Source: Sphingomonadaceae bacterium
GTDB lineage: Bacteria > Pseudomonadota > Alphaproteobacteria > Sphingomonadales > Sphingomonadaceae
Reading direction: 5' to 3'
Length of the DNA stretch: 35,168 nucleotides
NCBI GenBank assembly: GCA_947477745.1
Contig: CANJUF010000031.1
Coordinates: 1-35,168 of the forward strand
The position numbers were made by a program, and so were the translations under genes. Positions 1 to 9,964 of this stretch are shown here, in pieces. The stretch's first letter is position 1, and every line of letters begins with the position of its first letter. The notes beneath the pieces are model-generated. The model saw only the letters and a list, made by a program, of their open reading frames with translations. It searched no databases and was not told the DNA's origin.

Positions 1-585
<585 letters not shown>

Positions 586-619
586 GGCGGATTTCCTGCG
601 ATAGTTGGACACAAAGGCT

Positions 620-645
620 CTGCAAGCGCGCTATTGGCGCGGCAG
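620..645 (-). promoter_or_regulatory. Hairpin in the secA leader region
   Basis: Between the small upstream ORF and secA, the minus-strand transcript can fold as CTGC-CGCGC-loop-GCGCG-(CTT bulge)-GCAG. This uses 642-645/620-623 and 637-641/627-631. The same CTGC (extended to CCTGC, 642-646) is also complementary to GCAGG at 595-599, which overlaps the secA Shine-Dalgarno, so two mutually exclusive pairings exist. The pairings are visible in the sequence. A role in secA translational control is inference only, and short GC-rich complementarities arise easily by chance in this genome. Confidence 0.3.
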
Positions 646-653
646 GGCCGGTC

Positions 654-929
654 CTATTCGCGGGCGCGGTCGATCGGTACAAGCGCGCCGGAAACCGGCA
701 CGAGAATGGCGGATCTGGGCGCTTCGGGAGCGACTACCGCAGCAACCTGAAAGCCGCTGGCCACCGGACGCGCCAGCACAGCGCTGGCCTTCGCCTGCTG
801 CACGGTAGCGAGCGCGGAAACCGCGGAAATATGCGCCGTTTCGGGCAAGGCCCGCGCCTGCACGCCAGCACCCTGCCAGGAAAGCCCGGTCAGGATCGCA
901 ATCAGCGTCAGGAGCATGCGCCGTGTCAT
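654..929 (-). CDS. Small putatively exported protein upstream of secA (possible SecM-like leader)
   Basis: This encodes a 91-residue protein that I do not recognise. It starts MTRRMLLTLIAILTGLSW: two or three basic residues, then a hydrophobic stretch at about 5-18, then GAGVQARA, which fits a Sec signal peptide cleaved near residues 24-27. The mature part is only about 65 residues, rich in Ala/Val/Pro, with no Cys and no recognisable domain, ending in VPIDRARE. The start at 929 was chosen because the signal peptide begins there; the frame stays open upstream to 1010, but that extension is Arg/Trp-rich and unlikely. No strong Shine-Dalgarno is visible. It lies upstream of secA in the same orientation, as E. 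coli secM does, which suggests but does not prove a secretion monitor. No known arrest motif is seen. Confidence 0.55.
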   Translation of the reverse strand: MTRRMLLTLIAILTGLSWQGAGVQARALPETAHISAVSALATVQQAKASAVLARPVASGFQVAAVVAPEAPRSAILVPVSGALVPIDRARE

Positions 930-1025
930 GGCAGGCCAGATAGTGCTTTGCGACTCGCGCGTCCAGCCTTGTCGCGGTGCAATCCACGTGGACGCGCGCC
1001 CTTCTCCCAATTAAAGCCGCCCGCC

Positions 1026-2252
1026 ATGGACATCGCTGTATCCCCCCTCGCCCGGCCGTTCCCCGATATGCCTCCCATCGACGGCGTAACGCTGCGCGTC
1101 GCCCGAGCGGGGTACAAGGACTGGGGCCGCTGCGACCTCACTTATGCCGAATTGGCGGAAGGCACCGCCGTGGCCGGGGTTTTCACGAAGAACGTCTGTT
1201 GTTCTTCCGAGGTTGAACTGGGCCGCGAGCAGGTTCGGCTGGGCCGGGCGCGGGCGCTGGTGGTCAATGCCGGAAACTCCAACGCTTTCACCGGATACCG
1301 GGGCCGCGAGGCGGTCGAGCAGATCATGGCGCAGGTCGCCCAGCACCTGGACTGCGAGCCAAGCGACGTGTTCGTATCCTCGACCGGCGTGATCGGCGTG
1401 CCGCTGCCGCTCGACAAGGCCCGCGCGGGGGTCGCTGCCGCGCTTGAAGCCGCGCCTTGCAGCTGGAAAGAGGCAGCCGACACCATCGGCACCACCGACA
1501 CCTTCGCAAAGGGGGCAATGGCATCGGCGGTGGTGGACGGCAGGACCGTGAACCTGTGCGGCTTCATCAAGGGCAGCGGCATGATCGCGCCCGACATGGC
1601 GACGATGCTCGGCTACATCTTCACCGATGCGGCGGTGGAGCCGCAATTCCTGCAGGATTGCCTGTCCGCCGCGAACCTCAAGACCTATTCGTGCATCACG
1701 GTCGACAGCGACACTTCAACCAGCGACACCGTGCTGGCTTTCGCGACCGGAAGAGCCGGCAATGTCCCTCTCGCCTCGTTCGAAAGCGCGGGAGCCGACG
1801 CATTCGCCTCCGCGCTTGAGGATGTCTGCCGCCAGCTCGCGCATCTTGTCGTGCGTGACGGCGAAGGGGGGAGCAAATTCATCGAAGTGAGGGTGACGGG
1901 CGCGGTTTCCGATGACAGTGCGAGGCGGATCGGTCTTGCGATCGCCAACTCGCCGCTGGTCAAGACCGCGATTGCCGGAGAGGACGCCAACTGGGGCCGC
2001 GTCGTCATGGCAGTCGGGAAGGCGGGCGAACCGGCTGACCGCGACAAGCTGTCGATCGGCTTCGGCGGTGTCTGGGCGGCGCGCGACGGCTTGCCCCTCG
2101 CAGACTACGATGAAGCGCCGGTGGCCGCGCACCTCAAGGGCCAGAACATCTCCATCGAGGTCGATCTGGGTCTTGACGAGGGCCGCGCCACGGTGTGGAC
2201 CTGCGATCTGACGCACGGCTATATCTCGATCAACGCCGACTATCGCTCGTGA
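1026..2252 (+). CDS. argJ: Bifunctional glutamate N-acetyltransferase / ornithine acetyltransferase ArgJ
   Basis: ArgJ transfers acetyl from N-acetylornithine to glutamate, and in bifunctional forms also uses acetyl-CoA, in the cyclic arginine pathway in the cytosol. The 408-residue product has family hallmarks: NAGNSNAFTG at 81-90, FVSSTGVIGVPLP near 116-127, and the self-cleavage segment KGSGMIAPDMATMLG at 182-196. There the precursor would split between Ala192 and Thr193, leaving Thr193 as the nucleophile of the beta chain. It ends in the conserved ISINADYRS. The ATG at 1026 fits the family N-terminus (MDIAVSPLARP); upstream codons back to 831 look non-coding, and no clear Shine-Dalgarno is present. 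The next gene starts 1 nt after the stop, so the two form an operon. Confidence 0.96.
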   Translation: MDIAVSPLARPFPDMPPIDGVTLRVARAGYKDWGRCDLTYAELAEGTAVAGVFTKNVCCSSEVELGREQVRLGRARALVVNAGNSNAFTGYRGREAVEQIMAQVAQHLDCEPSDVFVSSTGVIGVPLPLDKARAGVAAALEAAPCSWKEAADTIGTTDTFAKGAMASAVVDGRTVNLCGFIKGSGMIAPDMATMLGYIFTDAAVEPQFLQDCLSAANLKTYSCITVDSDTSTSDTVLAFATGRAGNVPLASFESAGADAFASALEDVCRQLAHLVVRDGEGGSKFIEVRVTGAVSDDSARRIGLAIANSPLVKTAIAGEDANWGRVVMAVGKAGEPADRDKLSIGFGGVWAARDGLPLADYDEAPVAAHLKGQNISIEVDLGLDEGRATVWTCDLTHGYISINADYRS

Positions 2253-2253
2253 C

Positions 2254-3069
2254 ATGGCGGGACTGATCGAAAGCCTCACCGCCGCTGTCCACGCCGCCAT
2301 GCGCGAGGCAAGCGAACGGGCGATCTTGCCGCGCTATCAGACGCTTGCTGCTCATGAGGTGATCGACAAGGCGGCTGACGATGTTGTCACCATCGCCGAT
2401 CACGAGGCCGAGGAAATTCTGGGCGAGGCGCTGGCCGCGCTGCTGCCCGAAGCCGCTCTGGTCGGCGAGGAGGCCGCCCATGCCGATCCCGCGGTGCTCG
2501 ACCGGCTCGGCAGCGGCCTGTGCTGGATCATTGACCCGCTTGACGGGACCAACAATTTTGCCGCTGGCAAGCCGCCGTTCGGCGTGCTGGTGGCTCTTTC
2601 GGATGGCGGGGAGAACGTCGGCGGCTGGATCCTCGACAGCTTGTCGGGTCGTTTTTGCCACGCCGAGAGGGGTTGCGGCGCGTTCATCGATGGCGAGCGG
2701 ATAACATCACGCGCCAGCGGGCGGGAGCCGCCGGTCGCCGCGATTTCGCTGGTGTTCATGGATCAGGCCAAGCGCGAGGCCATAAAGACGCACATTGCGC
2801 CGCATTACACGCTGGTCGACATTCCGCGCTGCGCCGCCGAACAATATCCCCGGCTCGTGCTGGGTCAGAACGACGTTTCGATATTCGAGCGCACCCTGCC
2901 GTGGGATCACGCTGCCGGGGTCCTCTTCCTCAACGAGGCAGGCGGCAAGGCGGCGCGGCTCGACGGTTCGGCTTATCGCGCGAATGACTGGAACCGCCCC
3001 GGAATGCTCGGCGCCAGTTCGCCCTGGTTGTGGGACGAACTGGCCGAACGGATGGCGGTTCTGGGCTAA
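2254..3069 (+). CDS. Inositol monophosphatase family protein
   Basis: This is a Mg2+-dependent sugar/inositol phosphate phosphatase-fold protein of 271 residues, normal for the family. Metal-site motifs are intact: [10 protein letters not shown] around residues 70-79 (Glu72/Glu73), [11 protein letters not shown] at 93-103 (Asp94, Asp97, Gly98, Thr99), and [17 protein letters not shown] at 215-231 (Asp218). The sequence cannot say whether the substrate is an inositol phosphate, a histidinol phosphate, a 3'(2'),5'-bisphosphate nucleotide or another sugar phosphate. It starts 1 nt after the argJ stop and is almost certainly co-transcribed with it, so a role in amino-acid metabolism (for example histidinol-phosphatase-like) is worth considering. 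Its stop overlaps the stop of the convergent thioredoxin gene by 3 nt. Confidence 0.92.
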   Translation: MAGLIESLTAAVHAAMREASERAILPRYQTLAAHEVIDKAADDVVTIADHEAEEILGEALAALLPEAALVGEEAAHADPAVLDRLGSGLCWIIDPLDGTNNFAAGKPPFGVLVALSDGGENVGGWILDSLSGRFCHAERGCGAFIDGERITSRASGREPPVAAISLVFMDQAKREAIKTHIAPHYTLVDIPRCAAEQYPRLVLGQNDVSIFERTLPWDHAAGVLFLNEAGGKAARLDGSAYRANDWNRPGMLGASSPWLWDELAERMAVLG

Positions 3070-3392
3070 GCCTGAAGCTCGCCTTCAAGCCAGTTCTTGA
3101 GCTGGCTCTTCGGCGCAGCGCCAAGCTTCTTGGCGACCGGCTTGCCGTCCTTGAACAGGATCAGCAGCGGGATGGACTGCACGCCGAGCTGGCCGGCAAT
3201 CGCCGTGTTCTCGACGATGTCCATCTTAGCGATGGTGACCTTGTCGGACAGTTCGTCGCTGATTTCCTCGAGCGAGGGGCCGATCATCTTACACGGGCCG
3301 CACCAGTCGGCCCAGAAATCGACGAGCACAGGCTTGTCGGACTTGAGCACGTCGGCTTCGAAACTGGCGTCGGTCACGGCCTTGGTGGGCAT
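3066..3392 (-). CDS. trxA: Thioredoxin
   Basis: This is a cytosolic dithiol-disulfide oxidoreductase of 108 residues, standard thioredoxin length with no signal peptide. The active site WCGPC spans residues 30-34 (Cys31, Cys34), preceded by VLVDFWAD, and the cis-proline is Pro75 in QSIPLLILF. The ATG at 3392 is fixed by an AAGGAG ribosome-binding site about 10 nt upstream (3403-3409); the longer in-frame ORF to 3461 lacks one. It lies 78 nt downstream of addA on the same strand, so it may be the last gene of the divL-addA transcript or have its own promoter. Its stop overlaps that of the phosphatase gene on the other strand. Confidence 0.97.
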   Translation of the reverse strand: MPTKAVTDASFEADVLKSDKPVLVDFWADWCGPCKMIGPSLEEISDELSDKVTIAKMDIVENTAIAGQLGVQSIPLLILFKDGKPVAKKLGAAPKSQLKNWLEGELQA

Positions 3393-3470
3393 GGCGGAAT
3401 AGCTCCTTGAAGGTTGCCGAGCCAATCTGGGCATTCCGGCACCAAAGACAACGTCCGGCATCGCAAAGCA

Positions 3471-6400
3471 TTACTGCGCCAAGGTCAAGCCTGCCTTGTG
3501 TTCGGCGAGCAGATTGTCGGGGATGACGATCAGGCGCGGCGCGGAAGTGTAAAGCAGCGCCGCCTCGATCCGCCGGCCCGGCCAGACCTGCTCGAGCGCG
3601 GCCACATAGGCCGCCATCTGGCGCAGGATGGCGCGCGGCACCTGCGTCACATCATTAGGCGGACGGCGCGCGGTCTTGTAGTCGACCACCAGCACGCGCT
3701 CCTGTGTCACCAGCAGGCGGTCGACCGTGCCCGCAATCACCTGCTCGCCCAGAGTGGCGATCAAAGGAACCTCGGCGAGGCTGCCGGGCGCGAACAGATC
3801 AGCCCAGCCAGTCTCGCCGAGCACCGAGAGTACGCTTAGCAACATTTCGCTTTGCTCAGGCGGCGTGAGTTCGGGCGCATTGCGCGCGAGCCAGGCCTGA
3901 CCGGCTGCTTCTCGTGCGCCGGCCTCAACGTCTGGCAGACGTTCGAGCAATTTGTGAATCAGCACGCCGCGCCGTGCCGCCAAGCCGCCGCTGCCGGGCG
4001 CGAACGGCGGATCGGGGCCTTCCTCCTCGCCAAGCGCGGAAGGCGCGAGCGGCCTTGGCGGGCGCGGGTCGTCTGCCGGCGGGCGGCGCAGCCAGGGCGG
4101 CAAGACATCGCCCAGCGGCAGCTCGGGAGCGGCGACCTCAGGCCCGGCTTCCTGCGGCGCATCGCCCCAATCGATCCTCGCGCCCCACAGCGGATCTTCA
4201 ACTTCGCTGCCGGTGGGAAACATCGCGCGCAGCCGCGCATACCAGCTGTCGGCAGGCGGCTCGCCCCGGTCGCGCGAACCCAGCGCACCGCCAATGAACA
4301 GCGCTTCCTCGGCGCGGGTCATGGCGACATAAAGCAGCCGCCAGTGCTCCTCGAGCTCGGCCGCACGCTCGGCCTCGATATGATCTGCAAGCACGCCAGC
4401 CTGCTCCTCCTTGCGCAGCGAAGGCAGCGGGATCGATCGCCGATCTGGAGCCGCCGGATCGGGCATCGACATGATTCGCGCGCGCGAACCGGCGGGATTG
4501 CCGGTCGCATCGGCGAGAATGACAATCGGCGCCTGAAGGCCCTTCGCGCCGTGAACCGTCATCACCCGCACGAGGCCCTCGGCATTGTCCGCCTCGCGCT
4601 TGAGCTCGCCCTCGCCAGCATCGAACCATTGCAGGAAACCGACGATGCTTGGCGTTGCGGTCGCGCAATAGGCGTGAGCCGCATTGACCAGCTCGTCGAT
4701 GGGATCATTGGCCTCGCGCCCGAGCCTCGCCACCAGCCTGCGCCGCCCCTCCCACGGTCCGGTCAGCAGCCAGGCCAGCAAATGCTGCGGCGGTCCGAAA
4801 TCGGCGCGGGCGAGCAGGTCGAGCAGCTTTTCCATTGCCGGCGATGTGTCCGGATCGGCCGCGGCGCGCAGGTGATCCCACAAATGCACGTGCGGCTCGC
4901 GGTAAGCGAAGCGCAGCAGGTCCTCCTGGCTCCACCCGATCAGCGGCGAGACCAGCAGGGAGGCCAGATTGAGATCGTCAAGCGGTTGCGCGGCAAATCG
5001 CAGCGCGGCGAGCAGATCGCGCACCGCCAGGGGATCGCCAAGCCGCAGCCGGTCGACCCCGGCCACCGGCACGCCGTGGGCATGGAGACGTGCGACGATC
5101 AGCGCGGCCAGCTCGCGCCGCTTGCGCACCAGCACCATCACGTCGCCCGCCTGAGCGCGGCGCTGCTCCTTGGCGAGGAAGAAGCCGCCGCGCTCCTTGT
5201 TCAGCCAGTCTGCCACCTGCCGCGCAATCTGATCGGCCATGAGCCGGTCCGGGCGCGAGAGCCACGACTGCCCGCCCTCGCTCCCGTCCCCATCGTCAGG
5301 CTCATCGTCATCCTCGCCATCGCGCAGGCCCACCGGACGCCACAGCGCAACATACCCGCGCCGATCCCATCCCTTGTGTTCGTCGGCTGGGCGATCCAGC
5401 CCGAAAGCCTCGTGTCCGATCGCCTGGATCGCCTTGTCAACGAAATCGAGCACCGGCTGCGACGTGCGGAAACTTCGGCCAAGGCCATAGTCCTGCAATT
5501 CGCGGGCGCGCTGATTGCTGCGCAGCGAAGTCGCGTTGGCGGCAGCGCCAGCCATTTCGTCGCGCACCCGTTCGCGCGCCTTGGCGAAGTTGTCCGGGCT
5601 GGTGCCCTGGAAGCGGAAGATCGCCTGCTTGTAATCCCCGACGACGAACAGCGTGCGCAGCCGGTCCCCGTGCTGGCCAAGTCCGGCAAAGAACTCGCCG
5701 GTCAGCGCGAAGACAATGTCCCACTGCGCAACATTGGTGTCCTGAGCTTCGTCGACTAGAATGTGATCGAAGCGCCGATCGAGCTTGTAGCGGATCCAGT
5801 CAGCCAGATCGCTGCGATTGAGCAATCGCGCCGCCTCTCGGATCTGATCGTCGAAATCGATCAGGCCCTCGCGCTTCTTGGCCTCGTCCCATGCGAGCGC
5901 GAAGGCGCGGCCGAGGCGCAGCGCTGGCACCAGCCGGTCAGCCAATGCGAGGAGCGCCCTGCGCTCGCAGATCGCGGTTATGCATTCGCACACGCGGGCG
6001 CAGTGATCTGCGTAGGACGGATCGATCTTTTCCTGTGAGGTGCTGGCGCGCGGCTCGCCTTTTTGCGTGAGGAACACGGCGGCCAGCGCATCCATCGCTT
6101 CCATCCTTGCGGCCGCTTCACCCGAAAGCCAATCACCGATGGCCGCTGCCGCTTCCTGCCCGGTTTTCGCGCTCCATGCCGCGTTGATCTCCATGCACCG
6201 TTGCAGGCTCGCCACGTCGAACGCATCGTCGGCGCACAGCGCGGCGATCCCTGCCTCGTCGGCGTCGGACGGCAGGCCGAGCAGGCGCAACACATTAGGC
6301 CTCATCGGCTCCTGCCAACCGCCCGGCCCGAACCACGCGTCGCGCGCCTGGGCGCAGGCCAGCAGGAACGCCTCGACATCGTCCGGACCCATCCGCAGCG

Positions 6401-6959
6401 ACAGGTCCGCCACCGCCTCGAGCAGTTGCGGATCGCCCAGCGGTTCGCTTTCGGCGTGGACCAGCAGGTCTGCGAGCACCTGACGGGCAAGCACGACGCG
6501 CTCACGGTCCTCGATCGGCCGCGTGCCCGGAATCAGCCCGGCCTCATAAGGAAAGGCCGTGAGCAGCCACTGCGCGAAGGCATGGATTGTATCGATTCGC
6601 AGACCCCCGCCGGGACAATCGAGCACCTGCGCGAACAGGGTGCGCGCACGGTCGCGCTCGTTCGGCTCGGCAGGAGCGCCGATGGCGACCAGTTCGGCGA
6701 ACAGCGCATCGTCGCTCATCCGCACCCAGCGTGCGAGCGTATCCTTGATGCGCGATGCCATCTCGGTCGCGCCCGCCTTGGTGAAGGTGAGGCACAGCAC
6801 CGAGGAGGGATCGACATGATCCTGCAGCAGCAGCCGCAGCACGCGCGAGGCCAGCACATGCGTCTTGCCGGTCCCCGCCGAGGCCGAGAGCCAGACCGTC
6901 TCGTCTGGCGCGACCGCGAGCATCTGGTTGCCAGCGAGTTTCTGGGGCGGGCCGCTCAT
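3471..6959 (-). CDS. addA: Double-strand break repair helicase-nuclease subunit AddA
   Basis: AddA is the UvrD-like 3'-5' helicase plus nuclease subunit of AddAB, the RecBCD counterpart that resects double-strand ends for RecA loading. The 1162-residue product has SF1 motifs: Walker A SASAGTGKT (25-33), motif II LVDEAQDT (401-408), motif III GDYKQAIFRFQG (441-452), VMTVHGAKGLQAP near 795-810, and LLYVAMTRAEEALF. The C-terminal PD-(D/E)XK nuclease carries GVLIHKLLERL, GTVDRLL and VVDYKT near 1091. All key residues seen are intact. The ATG at 6959 overlaps the addB stop as ATGA, which is preferred over an in-frame ATG 39 nt upstream. Length and architecture match the alphaproteobacterial AddA family. 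Confidence 0.96.
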   Translation of the reverse strand: MSGPPQKLAGNQMLAVAPDETVWLSASAGTGKTHVLASRVLRLLLQDHVDPSSVLCLTFTKAGATEMASRIKDTLARWVRMSDDALFAELVAIGAPAEPNERDRARTLFAQVLDCPGGGLRIDTIHAFAQWLLTAFPYEAGLIPGTRPIEDRERVVLARQVLADLLVHAESEPLGDPQLLEAVADLSLRMGPDDVEAFLLACAQARDAWFGPGGWQEPMRPNVLRLLGLPSDADEAGIAALCADDAFDVASLQRCMEINAAWSAKTGQEAAAAIGDWLSGEAAARMEAMDALAAVFLTQKGEPRASTSQEKIDPSYADHCARVCECITAICERRALLALADRLVPALRLGRAFALAWDEAKKREGLIDFDDQIREAARLLNRSDLADWIRYKLDRRFDHILVDEAQDTNVAQWDIVFALTGEFFAGLGQHGDRLRTLFVVGDYKQAIFRFQGTSPDNFAKARERVRDEMAGAAANATSLRSNQRARELQDYGLGRSFRTSQPVLDFVDKAIQAIGHEAFGLDRPADEHKGWDRRGYVALWRPVGLRDGEDDDEPDDGDGSEGGQSWLSRPDRLMADQIARQVADWLNKERGGFFLAKEQRRAQAGDVMVLVRKRRELAALIVARLHAHGVPVAGVDRLRLGDPLAVRDLLAALRFAAQPLDDLNLASLLVSPLIGWSQEDLLRFAYREPHVHLWDHLRAAADPDTSPAMEKLLDLLARADFGPPQHLLAWLLTGPWEGRRRLVARLGREANDPIDELVNAAHAYCATATPSIVGFLQWFDAGEGELKREADNAEGLVRVMTVHGAKGLQAPIVILADATGNPAGSRARIMSMPDPAAPDRRSIPLPSLRKEEQAGVLADHIEAERAAELEEHWRLLYVAMTRAEEALFIGGALGSRDRGEPPADSWYARLRAMFPTGSEVEDPLWGARIDWGDAPQEAGPEVAAPELPLGDVLPPWLRRPPADDPRPPRPLAPSALGEEEGPDPPFAPGSGGLAARRGVLIHKLLERLPDVEAGAREAAGQAWLARNAPELTPPEQSEMLLSVLSVLGETGWADLFAPGSLAEVPLIATLGEQVIAGTVDRLLVTQERVLVVDYKTARRPPNDVTQVPRAILRQMAAYVAALEQVWPGRRIEAALLYTSAPRLIVIPDNLLAEHKAGLTLAQ

Positions 6960-9900
6960 CCCTCGTCCCTGTCCTCGTTGGACAGGCTCGGCAGCCATTC
7001 GTCGAGGCGCATCAACTGATCGTAGTCGCCATAGACCGGCAAGTCGGGATTGAGCCGCGCGGTAAAGAGATCGCGGCCCAAGATCCAGCGCGTCAGCGCA
7101 TCATCGAGATAGCGGCGCGTTTCGGGAAGGAAATCCTCCGCCGCGATGCCGGTCTTCTTCTTGCCTTCGAGGATCGGGGTATCGCAAAAGCCGAAAGGCG
7201 CGGGCTCGTTCTTGCGCTTGGTTTCCTTGGCCAGCGACCAGTACTCGAACCTGCCAGCCTCGCCCGAAATTTCGGGAAAGCCGCCGCTTTCCGCAATCAT
7301 CGCAACAAGGCCCAATTGGAGCGCGAAGCCCATCTCTACCTGCGAGGCTGAAGGCGGCTTGCCGGTCTTGTAATCGACCACGGCAAGGCTTCCGTCGGCG
7401 AGCCGGTCGATCCGGTCGGCCCGGCCATGGATGCGCACCCCGCGCACCAGCATCTCGCCGTCGATCTCGGTCTTGATGACTGTGCGTCCCTCGGCGCGCA
7501 GCCGCAGGATCTCGCCGGCGATCCAGTCCAGCCCCGCCATCAGCCGCGGCCGCCACAGGCTGCGCATCAAGGGGTGCGCGCTCATCGTATCGAGCACCTC
7601 GTCGGCAATTGCGGTGAGCCCCTCGGGCGGTTCGCCCGCCTTGTGCCACTTGTCGAGAATCAGATGGACCGCAGTGCCCTTCCAGGCCGCGCTCGGCTCT
7701 GCATCGAGCGCGTCGATGCTGCGCAGCCGCAAGATTGAGCCGGCGTAGAATTGATAGGGATCGCCGCGCAGCCGGTCGAGCCCGGTGACCGAGATGCCGA
7801 CCTTGCGCTGTTCAGGCATGGGATCGGGCTTCGGGCGCGGATAGGGCGCGGCTGCGTCGGCATCGTCAAGCAATCGCCCAAGCTTCACCGCATCTTGTTC
7901 CAAATGGTCCTTCGCCAGCTCTCCCAGCAGCGCCTTGACCCTCAGCACGAAGCGCGAGGGCACTACCGGCGCGCCTTGATCGCGCAGCGCGTGGCTGAGC
8001 ACCACCTCGGGCGCGCCCAGCGCGGCGGCGAGATCGTGCGCGGCAAGCCCGATGCGGAAATCGGCGCCCGGGACGCCTAACGCCCGCAGCACGGCAGGCG
8101 GCACCAGCGGATCGGGCGCGGCGCTGCCGGGCCATACGCCTTCGACAAGGCCGCCGCAGATGACGAGATCGGCGCGGCTCATGCGCGCTTCGAGCAGGCC
8201 GTAGATGGCGACGCGCGGATGTCCGCCCCACGGCGGGCGCACCGCCACGCGCTCCATCGCATCGCGCAGCACGGCATGAAGTTCGCGCGGCTCGAGCATG
8301 AAGAGCGATTCGCGCGATGCTTCGCGCAATTCCTCGATCAATGCCGCCAGCGCCCGGCCATCGGCATTGGCCCAAAGTCCCTCGCCGCACAGCGCTTCGC
8401 CAACGCCAGCAAGCCGGTCGAGCAGATCGGCCAGTGGCTGCGCCTGCGCATCGGTCACCAGCGGTGCGAACAAGACCTGGGCTTCTTCCCACCACGCGCC
8501 AAGCCGGGCCTTGGCGACTGCGGGAGCCACGCCCGCCAGCCCTATGCCCGGTCGTGGTCCGCGCAGCGCCAGATCGAGCTTGCGCACATTCTCCAGCCAC
8601 GGCGCGCGGCCATTATCGCGGCGCACCAGCGGATGTGAAAGCGCCGCGATCAAGGGAACCGGCGCGAACTGCTCGGCCATCAGCTCGGCGAGGAGAAGCA
8701 GCAACCTTCCCGCAACCGACTGCGACAGCGGCTCGCCTGCAGTGTCGTCAGCCTCGATGTTCCAGCGCCGCAGCAGCGCCACAACCCGCGAGGCCAGCCC
8801 ACGATCTGGTGTCACCAGCGCGACGCGCTTTTCCGGCACTTCGAGCGCCTCGCGGATCAGCACCGATATCGCCTGCGCCTCGGCCCCGGGATGCGCGCTT
8901 TCCATGATCCGCACGCCCGACAAGCGCCGCGCGCGTGCCGGCAGTTCGACCCAGCGCGCCGAGCCTGCGGGCGGCAGGAACAGGTTCGAGATCGCCTTGC
9001 TGCGCTCGGGCGGTGCGGCAGACGCCCCCGCGCGGTGCCAGTTGCGCACTTCGCCGCGAGCAATGCCCATGCGGTTGAGCAGGACTTTCAAGTGGTATTG
9101 CGGGTGCGTGACCGCATCCCTGCTGCCGATTGGCGGTGCGTCCGGCTCATCGGGCATCCCGGCATTGCCGAGCGACCGCCATGCAGCCTCATCGAGCGCG
9201 AGATCGAGATCGGGCAAGATCACCGCGCCTTGCGGCAGTTCGCTGACCACGCGCAGCAGCCGCGCAAGCGACGGCGAGGCGCTGGTCACGCCTGCCGCGA
9301 CGATCGGGTGCGCGGGCGGATTGCTGCGCCAGGCCTGTGCAGCATGGCCGAACAGCAGGTTGCGCCGGGTGGGAGCATCGACTTCGCCGCGCGCTTCGAA
9401 CTCGATCTGCCAGCGCGCCTGAACCTTGAGGAAGGTCACGGTGGTGTCTTCCCAATGGCCCGCCATCTCCTTGACGATGCCAACGATGGGTTCAGCCATC
9501 AGCGCGCCGGGATCGATCCCTTCGATCAGCAGGCGGTCTATCGTCTGGCCGATCTCGAACGCGCGGCGCAGCAATCCGGCGCGATGCTGCGCAGCATCGC
9601 CTTCGACCTCGGCAAGGAAGGCAGCCAGCCTGAACCAGCGCCGCATCGGATCGGCGGCCGGAGGGATCCCGGCGCCAGCCCCGAGCGGATCGAGCAATGG
9701 CCCAAGCGCCTCGTCGAGATCGAGATCGCCGACCGCGACCATGCGCGGCAGCAGCATGCCCTTGCCCGCACCATCCTGACCGGAAAGGCGCAAGAAGGCC
9801 TCGGTCACGGTGCGGACCGTCCGGCGGCTCGGCAGCAGCAGAGTCAGGCGGGCGAGGCCAAGCTCCGGATCACGGTAGTGCGGCGCCAGTCCGGCAACCA

Positions 9901-9964
9901 GCGCATCGGCAAAACCGCGATGCGCGGCGATGGTGTAAATGGCCGGTGTGCGTTTCTCAGCCAC
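6956..9964 (-). CDS. addB: Double-strand break repair protein AddB (alphaproteobacterial type)
   Basis: AddB is the second AddAB subunit, with an inactivated helicase domain used in Chi recognition and a C-terminal nuclease. The 1002-residue product begins VAEKRTPAIYTIAAHRGFAD and includes LLLPSRRTVRTV near its N-terminus. The nuclease end carries GTAVHLILDKWH, GRADRIDRL and VVDYKTGKPP near 860-870. The GTG at 9964 is inferred because coding similarity begins there and the start overlaps the murU stop by 8 nt; the frame runs open upstream to 10222, but that stretch is antisense-like filler inside murU. The four Cys of the iron-sulphur cluster of Firmicutes AddB are absent, as expected in alphaproteobacteria. 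The stop overlaps addA. Confidence 0.94.
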   Translation of the reverse strand: MAEKRTPAIYTIAAHRGFADALVAGLAPHYRDPELGLARLTLLLPSRRTVRTVTEAFLRLSGQDGAGKGMLLPRMVAVGDLDLDEALGPLLDPLGAGAGIPPAADPMRRWFRLAAFLAEVEGDAAQHRAGLLRRAFEIGQTIDRLLIEGIDPGALMAEPIVGIVKEMAGHWEDTTVTFLKVQARWQIEFEARGEVDAPTRRNLLFGHAAQAWRSNPPAHPIVAAGVTSASPSLARLLRVVSELPQGAVILPDLDLALDEAAWRSLGNAGMPDEPDAPPIGSRDAVTHPQYHLKVLLNRMGIARGEVRNWHRAGASAAPPERSKAISNLFLPPAGSARWVELPARARRLSGVRIMESAHPGAEAQAISVLIREALEVPEKRVALVTPDRGLASRVVALLRRWNIEADDTAGEPLSQSVAGRLLLLLAELMAEQFAPVPLIAALSHPLVRRDNGRAPWLENVRKLDLALRGPRPGIGLAGVAPAVAKARLGAWWEEAQVLFAPLVTDAQAQPLADLLDRLAGVGEALCGEGLWANADGRALAALIEELREASRESLFMLEPRELHAVLRDAMERVAVRPPWGGHPRVAIYGLLEARMSRADLVICGGLVEGVWPGSAAPDPLVPPAVLRALGVPGADFRIGLAAHDLAAALGAPEVVLSHALRDQGAPVVPSRFVLRVKALLGELAKDHLEQDAVKLGRLLDDADAAAPYPRPKPDPMPEQRKVGISVTGLDRLRGDPYQFYAGSILRLRSIDALDAEPSAAWKGTAVHLILDKWHKAGEPPEGLTAIADEVLDTMSAHPLMRSLWRPRLMAGLDWIAGEILRLRAEGRTVIKTEIDGEMLVRGVRIHGRADRIDRLADGSLAVVDYKTGKPPSASQVEMGFALQLGLVAMIAESGGFPEISGEAGRFEYWSLAKETKRKNEPAPFGFCDTPILEGKKKTGIAAEDFLPETRRYLDDALTRWILGRDLFTARLNPDLPVYGDYDQLMRLDEWLPSLSNEDRDEG

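Noticed and set aside
831..1025. In-frame upstream extension of argJ
   Set aside because: The product would start with an Arg/Pro-rich stretch unlike ArgJ, and it overlaps the opposite-strand small ORF; the family N-terminus begins at 1026.
3852..5759. 635-codon plus-strand ORF opposite addA
   Set aside because: It is antisense to well-conserved helicase motifs, Arg/Gln/Ala-rich and without any recognisable domain: a GC-rich shadow.
6956..9964. Missing iron-sulphur cysteines in AddB as an anomaly
   Set aside because: Alphaproteobacterial AddB proteins generally lack that cluster, so this is normal for the lineage.
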